Shown: piece after piece, positions 1 to 8,500 of the stretch | How the letters are laid out: every line of letters begins with the position of its first letter | Position numbering within the stretch: position 1 is the first letter of the stretch | Assembly (NCBI RefSeq): GCF_001244545.1 | Contig: NZ_LN852695.1 | Coordinates: 403,231-467,230 of the forward strand | Direction of reading: 5' to 3' | DNA from: Candidatus Stoquefichus sp. SB1 | GTDB taxonomy: Bacteria > Bacillota_I > Bacilli_A > Erysipelotrichales > Coprobacillaceae | Length of the DNA stretch: 64,000 bases | Notes under the pieces: model-generated | Seen by the model: the letters and a program-made list of their open reading frames with translations, nothing else | Database searches by the model: none | What the model was told of the DNA's origin: nothing | Made by a program: the position numbers and the translations under genes

Positions 1-282
1 ATTCATTATGAGTTTCTAAGAAAGAGAGTAAGATATTACAAAGAAAATGAAGGAGGGAAAAGAAAGATGTGTGAGATATGGGAAGAAATCAGAAGAAAAG
101 GAATCATTGAGGGAGAAGCAAGAGGAAAAGCTATTGGAGAAGCGAACGGAGAGATCAAAGGAATCCTGAAATCAATTCACAAACTTATAGCTAAAAATGG
201 GTATACATTAAAAGAAGCATTAGATTTCTTAGATATTCCTGAAGATGAACAATCTAAGTACATAGAAAAATTCATTTCATAA
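1..282 (+). CDS. Rpn-family nuclease/putative transposase, C-terminal end (partial)
   Basis: The frame is open from base 1, so the gene begins outside the window and only the last 93 residues are seen. The visible part is the highly charged, Glu/Gly/Lys-rich tail (MCEIWEEIRRKG, then repeated EG/GKA/GEANGE units) followed by a short KNGYTLKEALDFLDIP helix segment. That tail is typical of the Rpn (recombination-promoting nuclease) / PD-(D/E)XK putative transposase family, whose nuclease domain lies N-terminal and would be upstream. A decayed copy of the same tail occurs at 54044-54145. The internal ATG at 67 is not the true start. Family assignment is by resemblance of the tail only. Confidence 0.7.
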   Translation: MHYEFLRKRVRYYKENEGGKRKMCEIWEEIRRKGIIEGEARGKAIGEANGEIKGILKSIHKLIAKNGYTLKEALDFLDIPEDEQSKYIEKFIS

Positions 283-316
283 TAAAATTGGACAAATTAA
301 TTTTGTCCAATTTTAT
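283..316 (+). terminator. Hairpin terminator after Rpn-family gene
   Basis: AAAATTGGACAAA and TTTTGTCCAATTTT form a long stem with a very short loop directly after the stop codon. The T-run lies inside the right arm. Confidence 0.7.
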
Positions 317-376
317 GTTATGGATAATAAGTTATAATTTTAAAAGTTATGAAATAATTCCAAATAGAAAAATCAA

Positions 377-405
377 TTGTGAACGTGTGAGGAATATAGT
401 ACTAT
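377..405 (+). promoter_or_regulatory. Possible promoter for DUF1232-PHP genes
   Basis: TTGTGA and TACTAT are separated by 17 bp upstream of the gene at 435. The hexamers are imperfect, so this is a weak call. Confidence 0.35.
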
Positions 406-434
406 AGATGTAAGGAAAGGAAGGAATAAGAAAT

Positions 435-803
435 ATGCATATAAAAGAGAGCGTTCAAAAACTAAAAGCTGATATTCCGGTTGTCTATCTAGTGCTTAAA
501 GATAAAGAGACGCCATTTTTTGCAAAGTTATTAGCAGGTATAACAGTTGTTTATGCTCTTTCACCTATTGATCTTATTCCTGATTTTATACCTGTTCTTG
601 GATATTTAGATGATGTTATTATCTTACCTTTTTTTATTATTTGTACTATAAAACTGATTCCTAAAGAAATATGGCAAAGAAATCAATTATTAGCTATTGA
701 TATGTGGAAAGATGGTAAACCTAAGAAATGGTATTATGCTATTCCAATTATTGTGATATGGTTATTTGTAATAGGATTGATTGTAAAAATAATATGGTTG
801 TAG
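435..803 (+). CDS. DUF1232 (YkvA-type) small membrane protein
   Basis: This 122-residue protein carries the DUF1232 signature around residues 30-60: a hydrophobic helix running into SPIDLIPDFIP, then GYLDDVIILP. A second hydrophobic segment ends the protein (about residues 100-121), so it is an integral membrane protein with two to three helices. The family is widespread in bacteria and its function is unknown. A purine-rich AAAGGAAGG site lies ahead of the ATG. The next gene follows after 15 bp, suggesting cotranscription. Confidence 0.85.
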   Translation: MHIKESVQKLKADIPVVYLVLKDKETPFFAKLLAGITVVYALSPIDLIPDFIPVLGYLDDVIILPFFIICTIKLIPKEIWQRNQLLAIDMWKDGKPKKWYYAIPIIVIWLFVIGLIVKIIWL

Positions 804-818
804 GAAAAGGAGAATAAT

Positions 819-1649
819 ATGTATATTGATTATCATGTTCATACTCGTTATAGTGATGATTCTAGCTATATGATGGAGGATGTTATAAAGGATGCTATTG
901 AAAAAGGAATAGAAGAAATTTGTATAACTGATCATGTTGATTATGGAATAAAGTATGATTGGGATGAAGTAGAAACAATGGTTTATCGTGATGGTATGCC
1001 CCTTGCGAATGTTGATTATGTTAACTGGGAAAAGGAGTTAAAGTCTCTTCAAGAAAAATATAAGGGACAAATCAATATAAAGATGGGAATGGAGTTTGGT
1101 ATGCAGGTACATACCATTGATAGATATCAACAATTGTTTCATCGTTATCCATTTGATTTTATTATTTTATCGGTTCATCAGGTTGAAGATCAAGAATTTT
1201 GGACTCAAGATTTTCAAAAGGGAAGGACTCAACAAGAATATATAGAAAGATATTATCAGGAATTAGAAAATCTAGTGACTCTATATAAGGATTATAGTGT
1301 TTTAGGGCATATGGATTTAATTGTACGCTATGATGAAAATGGTCTTTATCCATTTGATCAAATAAAACCAATGATTCAAAAGATATTAAACATTGTGATT
1401 AAAGATGAAAAAGGGATTGAAGTGAATACTTCATATCATCGTTATGGTTTAAATGATATGACACCTAGTCGTGATATTTTAAAATTATATAGAGATCTTG
1501 GAGGAAAAATCATAACAATAGGTAGTGATTCTCATAAAAAAGAACATTTAGGGGCATATATTCAAAGTGCAAAAGATGAATTAAAAAAATTAGGATTTGA
1601 ATATTATTGTACATATGAACAAATGAAACCTATATTTCATCGATTATAG
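819..1649 (+). CDS. PHP-domain phosphatase, histidinol-phosphatase (HisJ/HisK) type
   Basis: 276 residues, the usual length for HisJ-type PHP phosphatases. Metal-binding motifs are visible: DYHVHTRYSDD at the N-terminus, ITDHVDYG near residue 50, HMDLIVRY near 165, and GSDSHKKEHLG near 235. These would hold the metal cluster that hydrolyses phosphomonoesters such as histidinol phosphate. No other his genes are nearby, so the physiological substrate may differ; the call rests on the PHP fold and length. It lies 15 bp after the DUF1232 gene and has a good AAAAGGAG ribosome binding site. Confidence 0.85.
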   Translation: MYIDYHVHTRYSDDSSYMMEDVIKDAIEKGIEEICITDHVDYGIKYDWDEVETMVYRDGMPLANVDYVNWEKELKSLQEKYKGQINIKMGMEFGMQVHTIDRYQQLFHRYPFDFIILSVHQVEDQEFWTQDFQKGRTQQEYIERYYQELENLVTLYKDYSVLGHMDLIVRYDENGLYPFDQIKPMIQKILNIVIKDEKGIEVNTSYHRYGLNDMTPSRDILKLYRDLGGKIITIGSDSHKKEHLGAYIQSAKDELKKLGFEYYCTYEQMKPIFHRL

Positions 1650-1759
1650 AGACTTTATTTTGATTTGTTTGGCTTTTGACCTATTATTTTATGCATTTGA
1701 CCTTGTTTTCATAGATAATAAATAGGGGATTGCTTATAATGGTCAAAAGAGGTGTAAAA

Positions 1760-2248
1760 ATGAAATTAATTATTACAGATATCAACGATTTTCATATTCC
1801 TATAAAAGGTGAATATGAGATTATAAAACCAAAAGATCATATTCAAAATTGTATTGGTTGTTTTGGATGTTGGGTTAAAACACCAGGAAAATGTGTTATT
1901 CATGATGGCTTTGAAAAGACAGGGATTTTCATGAGTCAGTGTACAGAACTGATTTTGATTAGTCAATGTAGTTATGGTTGTGTCAGTCCTTTTGTAAAAA
2001 TGGTACAAGATAGAGCTATTTCATATATTCATCCAGATTTTGTTATTCGTCAGGGAGAAATGCATCATAAACGTCGATATTCTAATATTATTTCGCTTTC
2101 AGCTTATTTTTATGGAGAAAATATGACAGATAGTGAAAAAGAAACTGCTACTCATTATATCAAGGCAAATGCTGTTAATTATGATGGAGTTGTTAAAAAT
2201 GTATCTTTTTATCAATCAATAAAAGATTTAAAGGAGATTGTTTTATGA
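1760..2248 (+). CDS. Flavodoxin-fold / NAD(P)H-dependent FMN reductase-like protein
   Basis: A 162-residue protein with MKLIITDIND at the start and a Cys-rich CIGCFGCWVKTPGKC segment near residues 32-46. This segment resembles the flavin-binding loop of iron-sulfur-flavoprotein and multimeric flavodoxin WrbA-like families. The ATG at 1760 is preferred because AGAGGTG sits 5 bp upstream; the frame also stays open to a TTG at 1730. It overlaps the next flavodoxin-like gene by 4 bp (ATGA), so the two are translationally coupled and may function together in electron transfer. The electron donor and acceptor cannot be told. Confidence 0.65.
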   Translation: MKLIITDINDFHIPIKGEYEIIKPKDHIQNCIGCFGCWVKTPGKCVIHDGFEKTGIFMSQCTELILISQCSYGCVSPFVKMVQDRAISYIHPDFVIRQGEMHHKRRYSNIISLSAYFYGENMTDSEKETATHYIKANAVNYDGVVKNVSFYQSIKDLKEIVL

Positions 2249-2880
2249 AAATAGCACTGATAAATGGAAGCCCTAAGATTAAGGAAAGTACAAGTGGATT
2301 GTTGCTTAAAGATGTTAAATCTTATATTGGAGAAAGGGCAGAAGTGTTAGAAATAGCTTTGCATAAACCTATCATATCTGATCAAACTATAGAAGAACTA
2401 AAAACGGTAGATGTCTTTATCTTTTCGTGTCCTTTATATGTAGATGGAATTCCAGGACATTTGTTATCATGTCTTTGTCAGTTAGAAAAAGAAGATTGGC
2501 AGGATTGTCAAATATCCATTTATGGTATCGTGAATTGCGGTTTCTATGAAGGTGAACAAGCCAAAATTGCATTACAGATTTTAAAGAATTGGACACATAA
2601 ATTAAATTTTGATTGGGGAGACGGTCTTGGTATTGGAGGCGGTGGTGCACTTATGCAGATGCCAGCGACTCAAAAGAATCATGGACCAAAAGCTCCTGTT
2701 GATAAAGCTCTACAAACTTTAGCTGAAACAATCTTTCAAGGGAATAGTCAGGAGAATCAATATGTATCAATTGCTTTTCCAAGATTCTTATATAGAATAG
2801 CTGCTCAAACAGGATGGCGACAATTAATCAGAAGTAATGGAGGAAAAATTAAGGATTTAGCTAAACAATGGAATGAATGA
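2245..2880 (+). CDS. NAD(P)H-dependent oxidoreductase, flavodoxin-like fold
   Basis: 211 residues. The N-terminus MKIALINGSPK followed by STSGLLL is the phosphate-binding loop of flavodoxin-like FMN reductases. FSCPLYVDGIPGHLLSCL (residues 65-82) matches the second FMN-contacting loop and helix of this family. GIVNCGFYEGEQ near residue 100 fits the third loop. The start overlaps the stop of the preceding Cys-containing flavoprotein gene, indicating an operon. Substrate unknown. Confidence 0.75.
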   Translation: MKIALINGSPKIKESTSGLLLKDVKSYIGERAEVLEIALHKPIISDQTIEELKTVDVFIFSCPLYVDGIPGHLLSCLCQLEKEDWQDCQISIYGIVNCGFYEGEQAKIALQILKNWTHKLNFDWGDGLGIGGGGALMQMPATQKNHGPKAPVDKALQTLAETIFQGNSQENQYVSIAFPRFLYRIAAQTGWRQLIRSNGGKIKDLAKQWNE

Positions 2881-2898
2881 GTTATAGGGAGGATGAAT

Positions 2899-3360
2899 AT
2901 GTTAACAAAACCACTTCATGGTTGGACTGATTTTAGTCTTGAAGGTACAGCATCATATGGATTAAGTTATTTGGATGATATTGCATTTGAATGGGTAGAA
3001 CAGGCAATACATGGATTAGAAACATTACTGCCGTTTTGTGTAAAAGGTTTTCTTGAACCAGGACGACTTATATGTAATGTAAGTTATTGGAATTGTTATA
3101 TTATTATTGAAAGTGATGAGAGATATCCTTTACAAAAAGAAAATATTGCTTATATATATTCACATACAAGTATGTTAGAATTTTGTAAGTATCTCTATAT
3201 GGATATTTCTAATTATATTGATGAGTGGGTATCATTTGTAGATTATTGTGATGATAATCTAGAGGAAAAAAGACAAAAATTAATAAGTCAAATAGAAAAA
3301 TTAAAAAGATTAATTGATGAAAAAGAAGAATATTTTGATCAAAATCATGGTTTTCTTTAA
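2899..3360 (+). CDS. Hypothetical protein
   Basis: A 153-residue soluble protein I do not recognise. It begins MLTKPLHGWTDF, is rich in aromatic residues in the middle, and ends in a Lys/Glu-rich helix (about residues 115-148) that could be a coiled coil. The ATG at 2899 is chosen over 2893 because GGGAGG ends immediately before 2893, leaving proper 6-bp spacing only for 2899. It follows the two flavoproteins closely and is probably in their operon; a terminator follows. Confidence 0.6.
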   Translation: MLTKPLHGWTDFSLEGTASYGLSYLDDIAFEWVEQAIHGLETLLPFCVKGFLEPGRLICNVSYWNCYIIIESDERYPLQKENIAYIYSHTSMLEFCKYLYMDISNYIDEWVSFVDYCDDNLEEKRQKLISQIEKLKRLIDEKEEYFDQNHGFL

Positions 3361-3372
3361 ATGACAACAAGG

Positions 3373-3400
3373 GTATAAGATATGCATCTTATACTTTTTT
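3373..3400 (+). terminator. Rho-independent terminator
   Basis: GTATAAGAT / ATCTTATAC stem with ATGC loop followed by six T; it separates the flavoprotein operon from the MerR gene. Confidence 0.85.
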
Positions 3401-3401
3401 G

Positions 3402-3432
3402 TTGACTTTATCCTAAGGGAAAGGTGTAAGAT
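3402..3432 (+). promoter_or_regulatory. MerR-type promoter with 19-bp spacer
   Basis: TTGACT (3402-3407) and TAAGAT (3427-3432) are separated by 19 bp rather than 17. The spacer carries an imperfect dyad (TTATCCT, AGGTGTAA). Over-long spacers with a central dyad are the hallmark of promoters activated by MerR-family proteins, and the next gene is a MerR regulator. The -10 overlaps an upstream in-frame ATG (3431), which rules that codon out as the start. Confidence 0.65.
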
Positions 3433-3457
3433 GTTTATGAAGAAAGGGAGGAACAAT

Positions 3458-4297
3458 ATGTTATCAATTGGAGAGTTTTCAAATATATGTAAAGTATCTA
3501 CAAAAACATTACGTTATTATGCAGATATAGGATTGATATTACCAGTAGAAATTAATCCAGAAAATGGATATCGATATTATTCTATTGATCAGTTAGAGAC
3601 AATGTTATTCATTAATCGTTTAAAATCATATCATTTTTCATTAACTGAAATTAAAAATATTTTAGAATTAAATGAATCAAAAGAAACAGTTCTTTATATG
3701 ACTTTAAATCAAAAGAAAAAAGAAATAGAAAAACAATTACAAAAATATGAAACAAACTTAAAACAAATAGAAGAAGATATGTATAATCTAAAAGAAGGAA
3801 AAAGTATTATGTCTTTTTTAGAAAAGATAGATGTTCAATGTATAAATGTATCTCCTATATCTATTTTAAGTATCCGTAAAATGGTATCTGAAAATCAATT
3901 CCCTCAAGAATATCAACATTGTTTCAATGAACTCTTACAAAGAATGAAAGAAGATAATCTAACAATGGTTGATGCTCCACTTGTTCTTTTTCATAGTGAT
4001 GAATTTACACCATTAGGATTAGATACTGAATTTGCTATTCCAATTAAAGAAAATGGATCAGGAAGCAGAGTCTTTGAGCCAGGATTATGTTTAAAAACAA
4101 TTCTCTATGGTTCTTATTTAGGACTGCCAGCAGTTTACACAAGACAAAGAGAATGGGCACAACAACATGGATATGAAAGTAGTAATGCTGTTTTTGAAGT
4201 TTATATTAATGATCCTCATGATGTTCAAAATGAAAATGATTTAATTACAGAAATCTATTATCCAATAAGAAAGAGAGAATCCTATGAATCAAGATAA
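3458..4297 (+). CDS. MerR-family regulator with GyrI-like effector domain
   Basis: 279 residues. The N-terminal winged helix reads MLSIGEFSNICKVSTKTLRY, followed by ENGYRYYS and a coiled-coil dimerisation helix (about residues 75-120), as in BmrR/BltR-type MerR activators. The C-terminal half (about 125-279) resembles the GyrI-like/effector-binding domain, which binds amphipathic small molecules. The start at 3458 has GGGAGG 6 bp upstream. It overlaps the serine hydrolase gene by 14 bp, so the hydrolase is its probable target, through the 19-bp-spacer promoter at 3402. The ligand is not deducible. Confidence 0.85.
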   Translation: MLSIGEFSNICKVSTKTLRYYADIGLILPVEINPENGYRYYSIDQLETMLFINRLKSYHFSLTEIKNILELNESKETVLYMTLNQKKKEIEKQLQKYETNLKQIEEDMYNLKEGKSIMSFLEKIDVQCINVSPISILSIRKMVSENQFPQEYQHCFNELLQRMKEDNLTMVDAPLVLFHSDEFTPLGLDTEFAIPIKENGSGSRVFEPGLCLKTILYGSYLGLPAVYTRQREWAQQHGYESSNAVFEVYINDPHDVQNENDLITEIYYPIRKRESYESR

Positions 4298-5267
4298 AAT
4301 AAAAGAATTAGAAGAGAAAATAAATGAAGAATACAATAATACTGTAGGTATTGTTGTACTTAAAGATCATCAATTACAATATGAACATTACTTTCATGAA
4401 TATGATCAAAATAATTATGTCCATGTTTATTCAGTTACAAAAAGTATTTTATCTATACTTATAGGAATTGCAATTGACAAAGGATATATCCAAAATGTTC
4501 ATCAAAAAGTTCTAGATTTCTTTCCCAAATATCAAGTCAAAAAGAAAGAATTAACAATTCAAAATATCACAATAGAACATTTATTAACAATGAGTGCTCC
4601 ATATAAATATAAAGATTCACCTATATCTTATATAAAATACTTTAAAAGCAAAGACTATTTAAAATCAACTTTAGATTTATTAGGCGGTAAAGATGCGATT
4701 GGAAAATTCCGTTATACCCCTATAATTGGACCAGATATTTTATCAGGTATTCTTGTAAAAGCAACTGGTCAATCAGTTTTTGATTTTGCAACTGAAAACT
4801 TATTGAAACCTTTAGATATAACAGTTGAAAAAAATATTGTTTTAAAGAGTGCTAAAGAACAAATGGCATTCAATGAATCTACAACAATAAGTGGTTGGGT
4901 TACTGATTCACAAGGACTTAATACTGGAGCATGGGGATTAACACTTTCACCAATAGATATGGCAAAGATTGGTCAATTGTATTTAAATGATGGACAATGG
5001 GAAGGACAACAAATTGTATCGTCAAAATGGTTGACTGAGAGTACTCAAGAACATAGTGAGTGGGAAGAAAACCATTTAAAATATGGATATCTTTGGTGGA
5101 TTATTAATGAGGATGAAAGAGCTTGTGCAGCTATGGGAGATGGTGGAAATGTTATTTATTTTAATAAACAAAAGAATTTGGTTGTTTCAATAGCTTCTCT
5201 ATTTATTCCTGAGGCTAAAGATCGTATAACACTTATTCAAGAATATATTGAACCCCTTTTTGAATGA
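4284..5267 (+). CDS. Serine hydrolase, class C beta-lactamase/penicillin-binding-like family
   Basis: 327 residues with the SxxK catalytic motif S50-V-T-K53 and the conserved helix after it. HLLTMSAPYKYK near residues 94-105 and FRYTPIIGPDILSGIL near 143-158 align with the conserved blocks around the catalytic Tyr; the usual YxN reads YTP here. A GDGGN segment near residue 288 occupies the KTG/HxG position. No signal peptide is visible, so it is probably cytoplasmic, like many esterase-type members of PF00144. It overlaps the MerR gene by 14 bp. Whether it acts on beta-lactams, esters or peptides is unknown. Confidence 0.8.
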   Translation: MNQDKIKELEEKINEEYNNTVGIVVLKDHQLQYEHYFHEYDQNNYVHVYSVTKSILSILIGIAIDKGYIQNVHQKVLDFFPKYQVKKKELTIQNITIEHLLTMSAPYKYKDSPISYIKYFKSKDYLKSTLDLLGGKDAIGKFRYTPIIGPDILSGILVKATGQSVFDFATENLLKPLDITVEKNIVLKSAKEQMAFNESTTISGWVTDSQGLNTGAWGLTLSPIDMAKIGQLYLNDGQWEGQQIVSSKWLTESTQEHSEWEENHLKYGYLWWIINEDERACAAMGDGGNVIYFNKQKNLVVSIASLFIPEAKDRITLIQEYIEPLFE

Positions 5268-5292
5268 TTAATAAAAGATAACAAAAACAAAC

Positions 5293-5333
5293 AAAGAGAT
5301 GATAGTAGCAATGTCTATGTATCATCTCTTTTT
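5293..5333 (+). terminator. Rho-independent terminator after serine hydrolase
   Basis: AAAGAGATGATA / TATCATCTCTTT stem with a 15-nt loop and a T-run. It isolates the following switch region from upstream transcription. Confidence 0.85.
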
Positions 5334-5335
5334 GT

Positions 5336-5410
5336 CCGTTGAATATCCTATTTATCAGTGTGCTCCCAAAACTCAATTAAAATGCTTTATAATTGAGTTA
5401 GTACAATAAT
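5336..5410 (+). repeat. Conserved left flank of invertible segment, copy 1
   Basis: A 75-bp block that recurs at 11369-11443 in the same direction (68 of 75 positions identical by hand alignment). It contains a dyad, AACTCAATTA / TAATTGAGTT (5370-5399, 10-nt loop). Because it keeps its orientation while the adjacent 109-bp segment is reversed, it marks the fixed side of the switch. It may carry promoter or recombinase accessory sites; TTGAGT at 5393 could act as a fixed -35. Confidence 0.8.
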
Positions 5411-5519
5411 GTACACATTAATTAACGGACTTTTATTTAGCATTAATAGAAGGAGCTATCTAAAATATTTAGGTATTTCCTTTTTTTATGCTCAATTCTT
5501 TATATTTTCTAATGTGTAC
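5411..5519. promoter_or_regulatory. 109-bp invertible DNA segment (phase switch), copy 1
   Basis: The segment is bounded by 10-bp perfect inverted repeats GTACACATTA (5411-5420) and TAATGTGTAC (5510-5519). The 89-bp interior matches the REVERSE complement of the interior of the segment at 11444-11552 (83 of 89 positions by hand), while the outer left flanks match in direct orientation. It lies 28 bp upstream of the first surface-protein ATG. By analogy to known invertible promoters in gut bacteria, it should switch that gene on or off. The promoter within it is AT-rich and I cannot say which orientation is active. Confidence 0.8.
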
Positions 5520-5547
5520 TTTAACAAACTTTGAAGGGAGTGAAAGA

Positions 5548-8500
5548 ATGAAGAATTTAGTAAGTAAGATAATCAGGTTTGAAAAGAAGAATCCTCAATA
5601 TAAGAAAACAATAACTATTATGTATTGTTTATTATATGTCTTACAGAGAGTCACAGATTTTATGGACTCATTTATCAGACAAGTACAAAGGATAATTCTT
5701 AAAAAACAAATTGTATCTTTAGTTTTGACACTTATCTTGGTTATCTCAATGATAACTCAACCTATAAGTGTTTATGCAACTGATACAACAACAAGAAATA
5801 CATCACCAAGCAATGAAACAAATGGTGATATTCCTATTGATGCAGAGCATTTTCCAGATGATGTATTTAGAGAGTATATATTGAATGACGTTTCTATTAA
5901 TACAAACGGAGATAAAATCCTATCATCAGCAGAAATTAATTCTGCTACTGATATTGAAATTTTGTTTAAAAAAGATATAAAATCGCTGAAAGGATTGGAA
6001 TATTTTACAGCGCTTAAAACACTTTACTGTGATGGAACAGGGATTACAGAGCTGGATATCAGCAAGAATGTAGCTTTAGAAGAATTAAGTTGTGGCAGCG
6101 TAGGAATTAGAGAAGTGGATATCAGTAAAAATACGGCTTTAAAAGTGATAAGCTTTAGTGGTACCCAAATTGAGGAATTAGATATTAGTCAAAATACCAA
6201 ATTAAAAAAATTGTGGTGCTACAATACAGGCATTTCTCAACTAGATGTTAGTAAAAATTTCGATTTAGAAGCATTATATTGTGATAGGACGAATCTAGAA
6301 AGTCTGAACGTCAATAAAAATCAGAATTTAAAAGTATTGACCTGTTATCAAACAGGAATAGAGACACTTGATGTAACACAAAATACAAATTTAAAGCAAT
6401 TAGATTGTCATAATACAAAAATCAAAAGTTTAGATGTCAGTAAAAACACTGAATTACAAGAGTTATCTTGTTATAGTACAAAAATCGAAAGTTTAGATGT
6501 TAGCAAAAATACAGATTTAACGAAATTGAACTGCAGTATGACCGAAATTGAAAATCTAGATATAAGTAAGAACTCAAAGTTAAAAGAACTGGAGTGCTAT
6601 TCTATAGCAATAGAGAAATTAGATGTAACACAAAATATAAATTTAGAAGATTTGTCTTGCTATAGTACAAAAATCCAAAGTTTGAATGTTACCCATAACT
6701 TAAGTTTAAGAGTACTGGACTGCAGTGATACAGCAATAGAGAAATTAGATGTAACAAAAAATACAAATTTAGAGCAATTATGGTGTTCTTCTACAAAAAT
6801 CCAAAGTTTGAATGTTATCCAGAACTTAATGTTAAAAGTACTGGACTTCAGTGGTACAGCAATAGAGCAATTAGATGTAACACAAAATATAAATTTAGAA
6901 AATTTATATTGCTATAATACAAAAATTGAAAGTCTAGATGTTAGCAAGAATTCGAAACTAAGAGAATTATTATGCTATAATACTTCTCTTGTATACTTGG
7001 ATATAGGAAATATTTCTTCTTTAAAAAAGATACAAATGCCAACACTATCTTCGATAGAGTTAAAAGAGAAAAACAGTACCTTTAATATTGCAGATAAATT
7101 TCCAGGAATTGATCCTCAAAAAATAAATGTAACAAAAGGAGCAAAATATGATTCTAATACTGGCATTGTAAGTGAATATCTTGATAGAACACCCATTGAA
7201 TATTCTTATGATTGTGGAACTGCTGATGGTAAAGCGATAACATTGAATGTCAAATTGACAATTCTCCAAAAAGAGGAGAGTACCATTAAAATCACTACCA
7301 ATGATTTGAATAAGACATATGATGGAAAGCCAGTAATTACTCCTAATGTTGAAAAGACAGGGAGTAGTAAAGCCATTACTTATATTTGGAAAAAATGGAA
7401 TGATCAAACATTCGAATGGGATGAAATTCCAAGTGCTCCGACAGAGGCAGGAGAATACGAATTTCACGCCCATGTAGACGCAGATGACAATTATATCGCA
7501 GCAGAAGATTACGTATACTTTGATATTGATAAAGCGGATGGTAGCATTGCCATTGAAACGATTGATGGCAAGACATATGACGGAAATGATTTTAATCATG
7601 CACCAGCAATCAAAGAGAAGACAGGAACTGGAAATGTTACTTATACATGGGAAATGAAGAAAGGCAATGACTGGGAAGAAATTGAATCTATTCCTAAGAA
7701 CGCTGGAGAATATCGTGTAACTGCTATATTGGAAGCTGATGATAATTACAAATCTGCAAAGTCTGAACCTGTAGAATTTGAGATTTCACAGGCATCTAAT
7801 AGTTGGAAAAAGGCTCTTTCAATAGATAATTGGACTTATAAGGAAGAAGCAAAAGAGCCTAGTTCAGAAGCAAAGTTTGGGGAAGTCACATATACCTACA
7901 GCAAGAAAGGCTTAAATCAATATTCAACAACAGTTCCAACAACAGCAGGAGATTGGACAGTCAGGGCAACTGTTGTAGGAACTGATAACTACAAGGGAAT
8001 GGAAGCAACTAAAGACTTTACCATTTACAAAGCTATAGCGCTTGCCATTACTGAACCTCAAAATCTGAGTGGTGTACAGGATGATAAGCTTTCCACAGTG
8101 ACATTGCCAGAATATTGGTCATGGGTTGATAAGGATACGGTTTTGAAAGCAACCAATAATGGGTATAAAGCTAGATTGACAGTTGATGATGCAAATTATG
8201 ACTATACAGGTGTTGCAGGCTACAGTGAAGGTAATCATTATGTTGAAAGAACTTTAAAGGTCGTTGTACCAAAGGTTGAGAATGAATGGACAGTCGATCC
8301 TTCAATAGAGAACTGGACATACAATGAAACTGCAAGTACACCTGTAGGTACTGCAAAGCATGGAACTGTTATCTTTACCTATAGTTCAAGCAAGGATGTC
8401 GAATTCACTAAGAATAAGCCAACAACTGCTGGAACATGGTATATGAAGGCTTATGTGTCAGCAGATGATGAGTATAAGGAACTCATTAAAGTCATAGAAT

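Noticed and set aside
5488..5547. In-frame upstream ATG extending the giant surface protein by 20 residues
   Set aside because: It lies inside the invertible segment and has no ribosome binding site, whereas 5548 has GGGAGTG at good spacing. If used, the extension would be orientation-dependent, which is worth remembering.
6037..7035. Regularly repeated DNA that could suggest a CRISPR or satellite array
   Set aside because: The period of about 63 bp corresponds to 21-residue LRR units in an open frame, with diverged rather than identical repeats.
7060..7599. 179-codon minus-strand open frame inside the giant surface gene
   Set aside because: Antisense to a clear repeat-containing gene, with low-complexity Ile/Cys-rich product and no start signals.
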